The notes: generated by a model from the sequence alone, not told the origin. A stretch of DNA of 8,510 nt from Bacteroidia bacterium (GCA_030429325.1 JAUICT010000068.1:1-8510), one strand, 5' to 3'. Shown: positions 1 through 7,293, counted from the first letter of the stretch. Made by a program: numbers and translations.

Positions 1-102
1 AACCTTGGCTAACTTCGCAATACTTTTTGGATTTATTCTTTAAGTGTTCATTTAAACCTTTTTTAGCGTTCTTATGGACTTTTCACAAATCAAAACATTG
101 GT

Positions 103-110
103 TACTTTCG
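103..110 (+). promoter_or_regulatory. possible -7 promoter element of the M23 peptidase operon
   Basis: TACTTTCG matches the Bacteroidota -7 consensus TAnnTTTG except for one base (C for the third T). It would place transcription start near position 115 and leave a 5' leader of about 17 nt before the ATG at 132. No good TTTG -33 element is present 17-23 nt upstream; only a T-rich stretch near 80-83 is there. Inference from pattern only. Confidence 0.28.
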
Positions 111-131
111 TATCTAATTATAAAATATAGC

Positions 132-1823
132 ATGCGTTTTAATTTTTTTGGTGTCTTCCTTTTGTTTTCCATTGTGCTTAAAGCACAAGATAATTACCCT
201 ACCGATACATTTCAGTCCCCCATGGAAATTCCCATTATACTCGCTGGCACATTTGGGGAATTACGGTCCAACCACTTTCATTCAGGAATAGATATTAAGA
301 CGCAACAACGGGAAGGGTTGCCCATATTGGCCATTGCGGATGGCACCGTTACCCGCATTAAAGTTTCGCACTGGGGCTATGGCAAGGCGCTCTATGTGGC
401 ACATCCCAGCGGACACACTTCGGTGTACGGTCACCTCAAAAAATTCGGTCCCGAGATTGAGGAATATGTAAAAAAAGTACAGTACGCCAAACAATCCTAT
501 GAAGTTGAGATTTTTCCAGATTACGGAGAACTAAAGGTCTCCAAAGGCAATATTATAGCCTACTCGGGAAATACCGGCGGTTCCTCTGGTCCGCACCTTC
601 ATTTTGAAATCCGCAGCAGCGTTTCCGAAAAACCTACCAACCCCCTGCTCTATGGTTATGACGTAAGGGATGCCACAAACCCCTCTCTAGTAGGTCTTTT
701 TGCCTATCCCCTATCCAACGATGCCTTGGTTAACCGAAGTTCAGAAAAAATACAACTCAATTTTACCAAACAGGCAGACGGAAGCTTTAAGGCAGACAAA
801 GTTACGGCCAGCGGTACCATAGGTTTTGGCATCAACAGTTTTGACCGCCAAGATATGGCCGCCAATCAGAATGGGGTCTACTCGGTTAAACAAACCGTTA
901 ACGGAAGAGTGTACCTTGAATACGATTTTGAAACCTTCTCCTTTGGAGAAACCCGGTACATAAACACCTTGATAGATTATGCCCATTTTGGCAAGTACCG
1001 ACAACGCATCCAAAAATGTTTCAAGGAACCATATAATCATCTGAGCATTTACAAAACCCTTTACAACAATGGAAAAATTGATATTGAGGAAGGCATGTCC
1101 TACAATGTGGAATTATTGATTTCCGATATTGAAGGAAATGAGACGAAGGTGATCATTCCGGTCGAAGGAAAAAAGGAATCTCCCAAAAACAGTTTGAAAA
1201 GTGAAGTTACCAATGACTTCATCATTGCAAACAAGCCCAATAATTTTGACCTAGGTGCTGCCAAAGTATATTTTCCCGCCAATACGTTTTATGAGGATTT
1301 CTACATCGATTTAAAAAAGGGGAAGGATACGGTGATGATACATGACAATAGTGTGGCTGCCCACAGAAACTTCACCATTAGTTTTGACCCGTCCCGATAC
1401 CCCCCCGAGGAACGAAAGCAATTGTTCATTGCCCGTTTGGATGACAAAAGGAGACCATCCTATTCCAAAACCTACAAACGGGACGGCTCGTTTACCACCC
1501 GAACACGCGCTTTGGGCATGTATACCTTGGCCAAAGATACCGTTGCCCCAACCATATTGCCGAAAAACTTTAAAGAGAACCAATGGCTGAGCAATTATAG
1601 CTATTTAAGTTTGACCATTTCGGATGATTTAAGCGGTATTGACACCTATTCCGCCACATTAAATGGGAAATGGATTTTGATGGAATACGAGCCAAAGACT
1701 AATACCATTACCTATAATTTTGATGACAACATCTTGAATGACACACAATGTGAGCTAAAAGTAACCGTTACGGATAATGTAGGAAACTCCAGTACCTTTA
1801 CGGGTACTTTTTTCAGAAAATAG
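132..1823 (+). CDS. exported M23 family metallopeptidase (LytM-type endopeptidase)
   Basis: A 563-aa predicted periplasmic zinc endopeptidase that would cut peptide cross-links of peptidoglycan. The ATG at 132 is chosen because it begins a good signal peptide (MRFNFFGVFLLFSIVLKAQ, likely cut near residue 19); the frame is open upstream to a TTG at 27, but that would bury the signal. The LytM domain spans about residues 30-170 and looks complete: H50 and D54 (HSGID), H101 (YGHL), and H155/H157 (HLHFE). By family analogy H50, D54 and H157 bind zinc, while H101 and H155 are catalytic. About 390 residues follow the domain, mostly beta-rich by eye; residues 469-563 resemble an Ig-like domain (DDLSGID, then TDNVGNS). 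It is the first gene of a three-gene operon with a TonB-dependent receptor 4 nt downstream. The family call is firm; the true substrate is not shown by the sequence. Confidence 0.93.
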   Translation: MRFNFFGVFLLFSIVLKAQDNYPTDTFQSPMEIPIILAGTFGELRSNHFHSGIDIKTQQREGLPILAIADGTVTRIKVSHWGYGKALYVAHPSGHTSVYGHLKKFGPEIEEYVKKVQYAKQSYEVEIFPDYGELKVSKGNIIAYSGNTGGSSGPHLHFEIRSSVSEKPTNPLLYGYDVRDATNPSLVGLFAYPLSNDALVNRSSEKIQLNFTKQADGSFKADKVTASGTIGFGINSFDRQDMAANQNGVYSVKQTVNGRVYLEYDFETFSFGETRYINTLIDYAHFGKYRQRIQKCFKEPYNHLSIYKTLYNNGKIDIEEGMSYNVELLISDIEGNETKVIIPVEGKKESPKNSLKSEVTNDFIIANKPNNFDLGAAKVYFPANTFYEDFYIDLKKGKDTVMIHDNSVAAHRNFTISFDPSRYPPEERKQLFIARLDDKRRPSYSKTYKRDGSFTTRTRALGMYTLAKDTVAPTILPKNFKENQWLSNYSYLSLTISDDLSGIDTYSATLNGKWILMEYEPKTNTITYNFDDNILNDTQCELKVTVTDNVGNSSTFTGTFFRK

Positions 1824-1827
1824 CCCA

Positions 1828-4296
1828 TTGATCCACCTCAAGCCCATAACTGTTCTGTTTTTACTGTTTTGGGCAGCATTGCTCCAAGGACAAAACGCAA
1901 CCGTATTCGGCACTATTTTGGATGAGGAACAGTCCCCAATTCCAAATGTGAATATTGTTTATGGAGACGCTGGTACGGTTTCGGATGATAACGGCTATTT
2001 TATACTTCAAGTGGTTGCCGACACTCCAAATACCCTGACTTTTTCCCATGTGGGATTTAAAGACATTGTGGTGGAACAGCTGACTTTGCTCACCAATGAA
2101 ACTTTTGAACTGAATCCTGTCATGTACAAGGATGTAGTACAGGTGGCAGGTGTGGAAGTTTCGGCCACGGGTGAGAAAAAACTTGAGGGCTTAACCACAA
2201 TTTCTCCCCAAACGGTTCGGAAAATCCCCGGTGCCAACGCTGGAGTGGAAAATGTCCTGAAATTGCTTCCCGGTGTATCCTTCAACAATGAATTAAGTAC
2301 GCAGTACCATGTGCGCGGAGGTAATTTTGATGAAAATCTGGTCTATGTGAACGGCATTCAAGTTTACCGTCCCTTTTTGATACGTTCCGCACAACAAGAA
2401 GGTTTAAGCTTTGTAAATAGCGATATGGTCTCTGGATTGGATTTCTCGTCTGGCGGATTTCAAGCGAAGTACGGGGATGCCCTATCCTCTGTCTTGGACA
2501 TTACCTATAAAACCCCCACAAGGTTTGGACTGCGCCTCAATGGAAGTTTTCTTGGCGGCAGTGGCACACTGGAAACCGCATCCAAAAACAAAAAATTCAC
2601 CTCTATTACCGGGGTCCGATACAGAAACAACAGCTTATTGGTTAATAGTCTACAAACAGAAAGCAACCTGAACCCTACGTTCATTGATGCCCAAAATTAC
2701 CTTACATACAGATTTTCCAACGTGTTTCATTTAAGTTTCTTGGGCACTTATTCCATAAACGACTATGAAAATGAACCTCTCACCCGACAAACCAATTTTG
2801 GGACCATCAATGACCCCAAAGCTTTGCTTGTCTTTTATCAAGGAAGGGAAAACAATACATACACCAATGCTCTGGGCGCACTAAAATTGGACTATTACAT
2901 GGGGGATAATACCGTATTGGGGCTTACCTCTTCTTTGTACCATACCCAAGAGGAAGAGTTCTCGGACATCATCGCTTCTTATGAGCTGGGACCAGTGGAT
3001 ACCAACTTCAACGATGGAGACTCCGGCGACGCCATTGCCCCAAGGGGTATTGGTTCCCAATTCACGAGGGCAAGAAATCAGCTGGATGCCTTAATTTTTA
3101 CCATTTCCCATACCGGAAAGTTTTCCAAAAACAGAAAAACGCTGGAATGGGGCCTCAAGTTTACCCATGAAGATATCCGTGATCAACTCAGGGAATCTGA
3201 ATTTATTGATTCAGCAGGCTATATCATACGTCCTTCCGAACCTCCCTTACCCAACAATCAACCAGAAGAACCTTTTCTGGGCGATATCCTTCCGTATGAA
3301 AGTGCTATGGCCACAAACTACGTTAAGACAAGTCGACTGGCAGGCTTCATCCAATATGCACACCAAATGGACCTGAAAAACCAAACCCTATATTTTAATG
3401 TGGGAACCAGAATCCAGCATTGGACCATATCGGGAGAAGGGTTTAACAACGGCTCCCAGACCATATTTAGTCCAAGAGTTCAGTTTTCCATAAAACCAAA
3501 TTGGGAACGGGATGTTTTATTTCGATTTTCCACCGGAAGCTACCAACAACCTCCATTTTATAGAGAACTTAGAGACATTACCGGCTCAATCAATCCCCAG
3601 GTGAAAGCACAGAAATCCATTCACTATGTATTGGGGAGTGAATACAGTTTTAACCTTAAGGACAGGCCATTTACTTTATTGGGCGAAGCTTATTACAAAG
3701 ATTTAAAAAGTGTAAACCCCTACACCATTGAAGATGTTCGGTTACGATATGCTGCCCAGAATAATGCAACTGCTTTTGCTTATGGGGTAGACTTAAGGCT
3801 TGTTGGTGCCTTTGTGCCCGGAACAGAGTCGTGGGTAAGTTTGGGATATCTACAGACCAAGGAAAATATAGCGGAGCGCGGATACATTCCCAGACCCACT
3901 GACCAACGCTTAAAGTTTGCCATGCTGTTCCAAGATTATATGCCCAACATCCCAAATCTAAGACTCTACCTCAACTTAGTTTACAATACTGGCGTTCCCG
4001 GAGGGTCACCCAACACTGCCGACCCTTACAATTTTCAGAATAGATTAAGAGATTATAAAAGGGCCGATATGGGAATTTCCTATATTTTTGCAGACGAAAA
4101 AAACAAACATCCACAAGGGCATTGGCTATATAGGTTTAGAGAATGTAGTGTTGGTTTTGAAATTTTCAACCTGTTCAACACTCAAAATTCCATAACCAAT
4201 ACCTGGATAAGGGATGTTGATACCCAAAGGCAATTTGCTGTGCCAAATTATTTGACAAGCCGTGTCTTCAACTTAAAATTTGGGATGCGATTTTAA
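1828..4296 (+). CDS. TonB-dependent outer-membrane receptor with carboxypeptidase-like regulatory domain
   Basis: An 822-aa outer-membrane active transporter powered by TonB-ExbBD. A signal peptide covers about residues 1-22 (hydrophobic core VLFLLFWAALL). Residues about 24-100 form the CarboxypepD-regulatory-like domain typical of Bacteroidota receptors (VFGTILDEEQSPIPNVNI, then DDNGYF). The plug lies near 120-230 and includes QYHVRGGNFDENLVYVNGI. The rest is the beta-barrel, ending in the aromatic residue F822 (FGMRF), as is usual for outer-membrane barrels. The start is a TTG at 1828: no ATG or GTG lies in frame between it and the preceding stop, and the signal peptide begins right there. 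The 4-nt gap to the peptidase suggests translational coupling. No SusD partner is next to it, so this is not a SusCD-type glycan importer. The substrate cannot be read from the sequence; association with a peptidase hints at peptide or cell-wall fragments, which is speculation. Confidence 0.92.
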   Translation: MIHLKPITVLFLLFWAALLQGQNATVFGTILDEEQSPIPNVNIVYGDAGTVSDDNGYFILQVVADTPNTLTFSHVGFKDIVVEQLTLLTNETFELNPVMYKDVVQVAGVEVSATGEKKLEGLTTISPQTVRKIPGANAGVENVLKLLPGVSFNNELSTQYHVRGGNFDENLVYVNGIQVYRPFLIRSAQQEGLSFVNSDMVSGLDFSSGGFQAKYGDALSSVLDITYKTPTRFGLRLNGSFLGGSGTLETASKNKKFTSITGVRYRNNSLLVNSLQTESNLNPTFIDAQNYLTYRFSNVFHLSFLGTYSINDYENEPLTRQTNFGTINDPKALLVFYQGRENNTYTNALGALKLDYYMGDNTVLGLTSSLYHTQEEEFSDIIASYELGPVDTNFNDGDSGDAIAPRGIGSQFTRARNQLDALIFTISHTGKFSKNRKTLEWGLKFTHEDIRDQLRESEFIDSAGYIIRPSEPPLPNNQPEEPFLGDILPYESAMATNYVKTSRLAGFIQYAHQMDLKNQTLYFNVGTRIQHWTISGEGFNNGSQTIFSPRVQFSIKPNWERDVLFRFSTGSYQQPPFYRELRDITGSINPQVKAQKSIHYVLGSEYSFNLKDRPFTLLGEAYYKDLKSVNPYTIEDVRLRYAAQNNATAFAYGVDLRLVGAFVPGTESWVSLGYLQTKENIAERGYIPRPTDQRLKFAMLFQDYMPNIPNLRLYLNLVYNTGVPGGSPNTADPYNFQNRLRDYKRADMGISYIFADEKNKHPQGHWLYRFRECSVGFEIFNLFNTQNSITNTWIRDVDTQRQFAVPNYLTSRVFNLKFGMRF

Positions 4297-4301
4297 CTAG
4301 A

Positions 4302-4955
4302 ATGATGAAGAAAATCTTTCCGCTTATTATGTTCTTTACCACTGCAATGGCATTGGGACAAAAGAACATCTATGAGAATAGAAAGTTTGATGAACTTACC
4401 CAAGACCACCGTGTTTTAGCCATTGTACCTTTTATTGCCCACTTGGAACTCAAAGAGACTGTAGACCACAGCGAACTCAAGATATTGGCCCAACGGGAAG
4501 GTTATGCTGTACAGAATGCCTTGGAAACCTATTTTTCGCAACGCAAGAAGCGTAAAAAATTCAATGTTGATTTTCAGAATATTGCCAATACCAATGCCAT
4601 TTTGTCGCAAAATGGTATTGATTACAATAACCTGGACATTTACACCACACAGGAACTTTGTGACATTCTCAAGGTGGATGGCATCATCAGTGGCAACCTG
4701 AACCTGAACATTTTACTTTCTGAAGGAGTGCCCACCAATTTCAGTCTTCTGGACTATTTTAGCGGAGATGCCAACTACGGTAGAATCGGTGTGAAAATCA
4801 GTGATGGGGAAACCGGCAAACTCCTCTGGAAATACGAAAACGAAATCACCAAAAAAACCGGAAAGAACACCACGGAACTCATTGATAAAATGATGAAGAC
4901 AGCCTCCCGAAAGTTTCCGTACGACAAGGAAAAAAAACGCAAAAACAAGAGCTGA
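4302..4955 (+). CDS. secreted protein with CsgG/TolB-like core, function unknown
   Basis: A 217-aa exported protein. A signal peptide covers about residues 1-19 (KK, a hydrophobic stretch, then ALGQ). No lipobox cysteine is present, so it is probably soluble periplasmic or peripherally attached. The core resembles the CsgG/TolB-N/GNA1162 type alpha-beta fold: a first strand with RVLAIVPF (residues 37-44), a conserved-looking LKVDGIISGNL (123-133), and a late strand pair KISDGETGKLLWKYE (165-179) like the 'DxxTGxxLW' signature of that group. The C-terminus is very basic (KEKKRKNKS). The start is the first of two adjacent ATG codons, 5 nt after the receptor stop, so it is co-transcribed with the receptor and the peptidase. 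In that group such proteins often help assemble envelope structures; this is an analogy by eye, not an identification. Its stop abuts the stop of the oppositely oriented cysteine desulfurase gene. Confidence 0.8.
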   Translation: MMKKIFPLIMFFTTAMALGQKNIYENRKFDELTQDHRVLAIVPFIAHLELKETVDHSELKILAQREGYAVQNALETYFSQRKKRKKFNVDFQNIANTNAILSQNGIDYNNLDIYTTQELCDILKVDGIISGNLNLNILLSEGVPTNFSLLDYFSGDANYGRIGVKISDGETGKLLWKYENEITKKTGKNTTELIDKMMKTASRKFPYDKEKKRKNKS

Positions 4956-4961
4956 TCAGCT
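4950..4961. repeat. 12-bp perfect palindrome over two abutting stop codons
   Basis: AGCTGATCAGCT reads the same on both strands and contains TGATCA, in which the TGA of the secreted-protein gene (+) and the TGA of the cysteine desulfurase gene (-) sit back to back. Pairing can extend by a G-U and an A-T pair on the outside (4948-4949 with 4962-4963). An A-rich run precedes it on the + strand and TTT follows. It could fold as a short hairpin and act as a weak bidirectional terminator, but the stem is short and the T tract poor. Confidence 0.4.
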
Positions 4962-6104
4962 TTCAGCAAAATCCTTGAGCACCTGAACGGTGTAATCCAA
5001 CTCTTCCTTGGTGTTGTATTTAGAGAATGAAAAGCGCAAAGAGGGCTTTTCCAATTCTTCATTGGGTAGGATTTCGGTAAGTACATGGGAACCCAAATTA
5101 CTCCCTGATTGACACGCACTACCCTTTGAACAGGCTATCCCTTTCATATCCAAATGAAACAGCAGCATCAATCCTTTCTGTTTATCAAATGGCAAACGGA
5201 CATTCACCAAAGTATACGTGCTTTTTTCCATATCACCTGAGAGTCCGTTAAAAACGGCCCCTGGTATTTCCTGCTGCACTTTTTCAATAAAATAGCGCTT
5301 CAAATCCTTAACAAGCTGGGTTTCTGTCTCCAGATTGTCATACGCTTTTACAAAGGCCTCCTCCAAGCCCACAATATTATGAAAAGGCTCTGTGCCCGCC
5401 CTATGCCCACGCTCTTGGGAGCCACCAAAAATCATGGGTTTTAACCCTGAATTCTTACGAACAAACGCAAATCCAATTCCTTTTGGCCCATGAAACTTAT
5501 GGGCTGCCGCAGTCATAAAATCAATCGAAATGGTTTGTACATCCCAAGGGTAATGCCCAATGGACTGCACCGTATCGGAATGGAACAGCGCAGCATTTTC
5601 CTTACATAGGTCGCCAATGGCCTTTATATCTATGATATTTCCTATCTCATTGTTCACATGCATTAAGCTCACCAGCTTTTTGGAGTCGTCCTGCTTTAAA
5701 AGATGCTCTAAATGATCTAGACTTGGATTGCCATTTTCATCCAATTCCACAAAGTGAAGTGCAATTCCATATTCTTTTTCCAACTCTTCAGCCGTATGAA
5801 GCACGGCATGGTGCTCAATTTTGGAAGTAATGATGGTCTTTACACCCAAATCCCGGACCGCACATCTTAATATCATATTATCTGCCTCAGTCCCGCCAGA
5901 TGTAAAAATAATTTCCGATGGTTGCGCATTCAAGGTTTTGGCAATGGTCTTCCGCGCTTTTTCAACAGCAGTTTTAGCCGACCTCCCATAACTGTGGGTA
6001 GACGAAGGGTTGCCATAAAATTGCGCCAAGGCCTCTTGCATCCGCTCAATTACCTCATCCCTTACCTGCGTTGTTGCCGCATTGTCCAGGTATACTTTTT
6101 GCAT
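4956..6104 (-). CDS. cysteine desulfurase, IscS/NifS family (PLP-dependent)
   Basis: A 382-aa cytoplasmic enzyme that converts cysteine to alanine and passes the sulfur as a persulfide, for iron-sulfur clusters or tRNA thiolation. It is class V aminotransferase fold from end to end: N-terminal VYLDNAATT, the FTSGGTEADN phosphate-binding region, H98 in the IEHHAV motif stacking on the cofactor, N152 and D177/Q180 near the pyridoxal ring, and the Schiff-base lysine K203 in AAHKFHGPKG. The catalytic cysteine is C331 in GSACQSGS, the class I loop motif seen in IscS and NifS rather than SufS. It is shorter than E. coli IscS (404 aa), ending soon after the conserved LRFSFSKYNT region. It starts at ATG 6104 behind a TAnnTTTG promoter candidate and diverges from a lipoprotein gene. 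No scaffold, ferredoxin or iscR gene is near, so its sulfur acceptor is not evident here. Confidence 0.95.
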   Translation of the reverse strand: MQKVYLDNAATTQVRDEVIERMQEALAQFYGNPSSTHSYGRSAKTAVEKARKTIAKTLNAQPSEIIFTSGGTEADNMILRCAVRDLGVKTIITSKIEHHAVLHTAEELEKEYGIALHFVELDENGNPSLDHLEHLLKQDDSKKLVSLMHVNNEIGNIIDIKAIGDLCKENAALFHSDTVQSIGHYPWDVQTISIDFMTAAAHKFHGPKGIGFAFVRKNSGLKPMIFGGSQERGHRAGTEPFHNIVGLEEAFVKAYDNLETETQLVKDLKRYFIEKVQQEIPGAVFNGLSGDMEKSTYTLVNVRLPFDKQKGLMLLFHLDMKGIACSKGSACQSGSNLGSHVLTEILPNEELEKPSLRFSFSKYNTKEELDYTVQVLKDFAES

Positions 6105-6129
6105 GATTAAGTTCTCAAGTTAAGTAGGC

Positions 6130-6164
6130 CAAAAATAGGGGAAATAAAGTTAATTTCTTTTAAA
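6130..6164 (-). promoter_or_regulatory. promoter candidate of the cysteine desulfurase gene
   Basis: On the minus strand TATTTTTG (6137 down to 6130) is an exact fit to the Bacteroidota -7 element TAnnTTTG. A TTTA (6164-6161) lies 23 nt upstream of it and could serve as a weak -33 element (consensus TTTG, usual spacing about 17-23). Transcription would begin near 6125, leaving a leader of about 20 nt before the ATG at 6104. Pattern match only. Confidence 0.5.
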
Positions 6165-6176
6165 GTGTACCTTGGG

Positions 6177-6210
6177 TTTGGGGTATTACATTGGAATTGC
6201 TTTAAATTTG
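6177..6210 (+). promoter_or_regulatory. promoter candidate of the lipoprotein gene, very close to its ATG
   Basis: TTTG (6177-6180), then 22 nt, then TAAATTTG (6203-6210) fits the Bacteroidota -33/-7 consensus at both boxes with acceptable spacing. The ATG of the lipoprotein gene begins at 6215, only 4 nt after the -7 box, so transcription would start at or next to the start codon. The region is shared with the divergent desulfurase promoter. Confidence 0.5.
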
Positions 6211-6214
6211 GTGC

Positions 6215-6736
6215 ATGAGAAAAATTTTCTTGATGGGTCTTTCCGTTGCCATGTTCGTTTCATGCAGCGATGGCGATTTACAAATCGAGACCATTGACTT
6301 TGATAGTGTTTCAGTTCAGTTCTGCACAACGCCCCAAACAACCGCCAAAAATATCCTGTTCAAGATAAATGGGACCGAGGCCTTGATTTTGGAACTCCAG
6401 AGCGGCGTCCTCAATAAGGGCGTTTCGGGAGAGACCGTGACCACGGAAAGCTCGGTACCCAGCCAATCCCAGATTACCTATCGGGTATTCTCCGATGATG
6501 TTGGCAAGAACTATTTTTGTGATGATTTCCCCCCAGTTGACCCCGTTGTAATTGATGAGATTGAGGCCCAAGATGGGGCGGTTTTTATTGAAACTACCGC
6601 CAATGAGGACAATACCAGTTTTGTACATACCATAAGCCTGAGCGGTATTTCTTTTGTAACCAAATCAGGTGAGCGGATTACCAATCTAAGCATCAACGAA
6701 TTTGGAGAGGTCAGCACCGCAATACCCACCAATTAG
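6215..6736 (+). CDS. small lipoprotein, function unknown
   Basis: A 173-aa predicted lipoprotein. The signal peptide has RK at residues 2-3, a short hydrophobic stretch and a lipobox-like FVSC with the lipidated cysteine at C17. The residues after it, S18-D19-G20-D21, are acidic and resemble the Flavobacterium-type export signal (Ser-Asp-rich) that sends lipoproteins to the outer face of the outer membrane; this is an inference. The mature part is acidic and looks beta-rich, with two further cysteines (C37, C102) that could form a disulfide. No known domain is recognised. The ATG at 6215 is preferred because the next in-frame ATG (6233) would remove the positive charges of the signal. It is divergent from the cysteine desulfurase gene and convergent with the Smr-domain gene, with which it overlaps by 4 nt at the stops, so it is probably a single-gene transcript. 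Confidence 0.78.
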   Translation: MRKIFLMGLSVAMFVSCSDGDLQIETIDFDSVSVQFCTTPQTTAKNILFKINGTEALILELQSGVLNKGVSGETVTTESSVPSQSQITYRVFSDDVGKNYFCDDFPPVDPVVIDEIEAQDGAVFIETTANEDNTSFVHTISLSGISFVTKSGERITNLSINEFGEVSTAIPTN

Positions 6737-6741
6737 GTATT
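6721..6741. repeat. inverted repeat across overlapping convergent stop codons
   Basis: AATACC (6721-6726) and GGTATT (6736-6741) form a perfect 6-bp stem around a 9-nt loop that contains both stop codons of the convergent lipoprotein (+) and Smr-domain (-) genes. Neither strand shows a strong T tract after the stem, so its role as a bidirectional terminator is only a possibility. Confidence 0.3.
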
Positions 6742-7275
6742 CTGATAAATATACACCTCCGTGGCACCCAGCCCATATTTTTGGTAGTCGGCATCGTAAA
6801 ACTTAAGGTTGTCATATTTCTTGAAAAGATAGTGAAGCTCTTCCTTTAAGATTCCCTCTCCCACCCCATGGATAAAAACAACCTTTTGGATACGCTTGGA
6901 AATCGCAAAATCCAACTGGCGTTTTGCCGTTTCCAGTTGCAGGTTGAGCATGTCAAATTTTTCCATGCCCTTGGTAGATTTCACCAATTGGTTGATATGC
7001 AGGTCCACCTCCATTTTGGGCGCACTCCTTTCTTTTGGCTTTACAGTCTGATATCTTCTTTTCTTAGGCCGTTCCTCCTCCCTTTTAACCTGGGACACCT
7101 CAAAATTGGAGACTGTGATGCCACCCGCCACTTTTATCAGCTCGGTTAGACGATATTGCAAGGGAAAGCCTTCTTGGGTAACAATGGTGGCCATCTGCCC
7201 CTCAATTGATTGTATCCTACCAGAGATATCCTCATCCAGCACCTCTACTTTGTCCCCTACAACAAAACCCTTCAT
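6733..7275 (-). CDS. KOW-like plus Smr domain protein (MutS2 C-terminal-like, DUF2027-like)
   Basis: A 180-aa cytoplasmic protein, probably nucleic-acid binding. Residues about 1-50 look like a small KOW/SH3-like barrel (FVVGDKVEVL, GRIQSIEGQMATIV). Residues about 60-88 are a charged, basic linker (EEERPKKRR). Residues about 88-178 are an Smr domain with its two signatures: VDLHINQL (90-97, motif 1, usually LDLHG) and FIHGVGEG (134-141, the HGxGxG loop), then DADYQKYGLGATEVYI. Smr domains act as endonucleases or nucleic-acid binders. The KOW-Smr order is that of the C-terminal end of MutS2, but the MutS2 ATPase is absent; DUF2027 proteins of Bacteroidota share the arrangement and are usually longer. 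Motif 1 has isoleucine where the family usually has glycine. The start codon lies 18 nt from that of the divergent DUF2752 gene. A near-match promoter box (TATTTTTTG, one base too long) lies at 7327-7319 on this strand. Confidence 0.85.
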   Translation of the reverse strand: MKGFVVGDKVEVLDEDISGRIQSIEGQMATIVTQEGFPLQYRLTELIKVAGGITVSNFEVSQVKREEERPKKRRYQTVKPKERSAPKMEVDLHINQLVKSTKGMEKFDMLNLQLETAKRQLDFAISKRIQKVVFIHGVGEGILKEELHYLFKKYDNLKFYDADYQKYGLGATEVYIYQNT

Positions 7276-7293
7276 GTATAGAATCTTAAAAAA

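Noticed and set aside
2..43. Open frame reading TLANFAILFGFIL then TAA at the left edge, possible C-terminus of an upstream gene
   Set aside because: Only 13 residues, too short to tell from chance; the minus strand here also has an open stretch but no start codon.
27..131. Upstream TTG extension of the M23 peptidase frame adding 35 residues
   Set aside because: It would bury the signal peptide that begins at the ATG at 132, and the extension (rich in F, K, W and Y) does not look like a protein N-terminus.
1342..1590. Plus-strand second frame of 82 codons inside the M23 gene
   Set aside because: Proline-rich off-frame translation inside a continuous gene; no sign of independent coding.
2007..2288. 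Minus-strand frame of 93 codons inside the TonB receptor gene, with similar ones at 741-1040 and 3671-3955
   Set aside because: Antisense shadows of strongly coding sequence, with no recognisable domain or initiation context.
1828..4296. SusC-type glycan uptake locus
   Set aside because: No SusD gene or glycan-degrading enzyme is adjacent; the receptor is shorter than typical SusC proteins and is flanked by a peptidase and an unknown secreted protein.
7246..7253. TACTTTG as promoter box for the DUF2752 operon
   Set aside because: One base shorter than TAnnTTTG and no -33 element 17-23 nt upstream.
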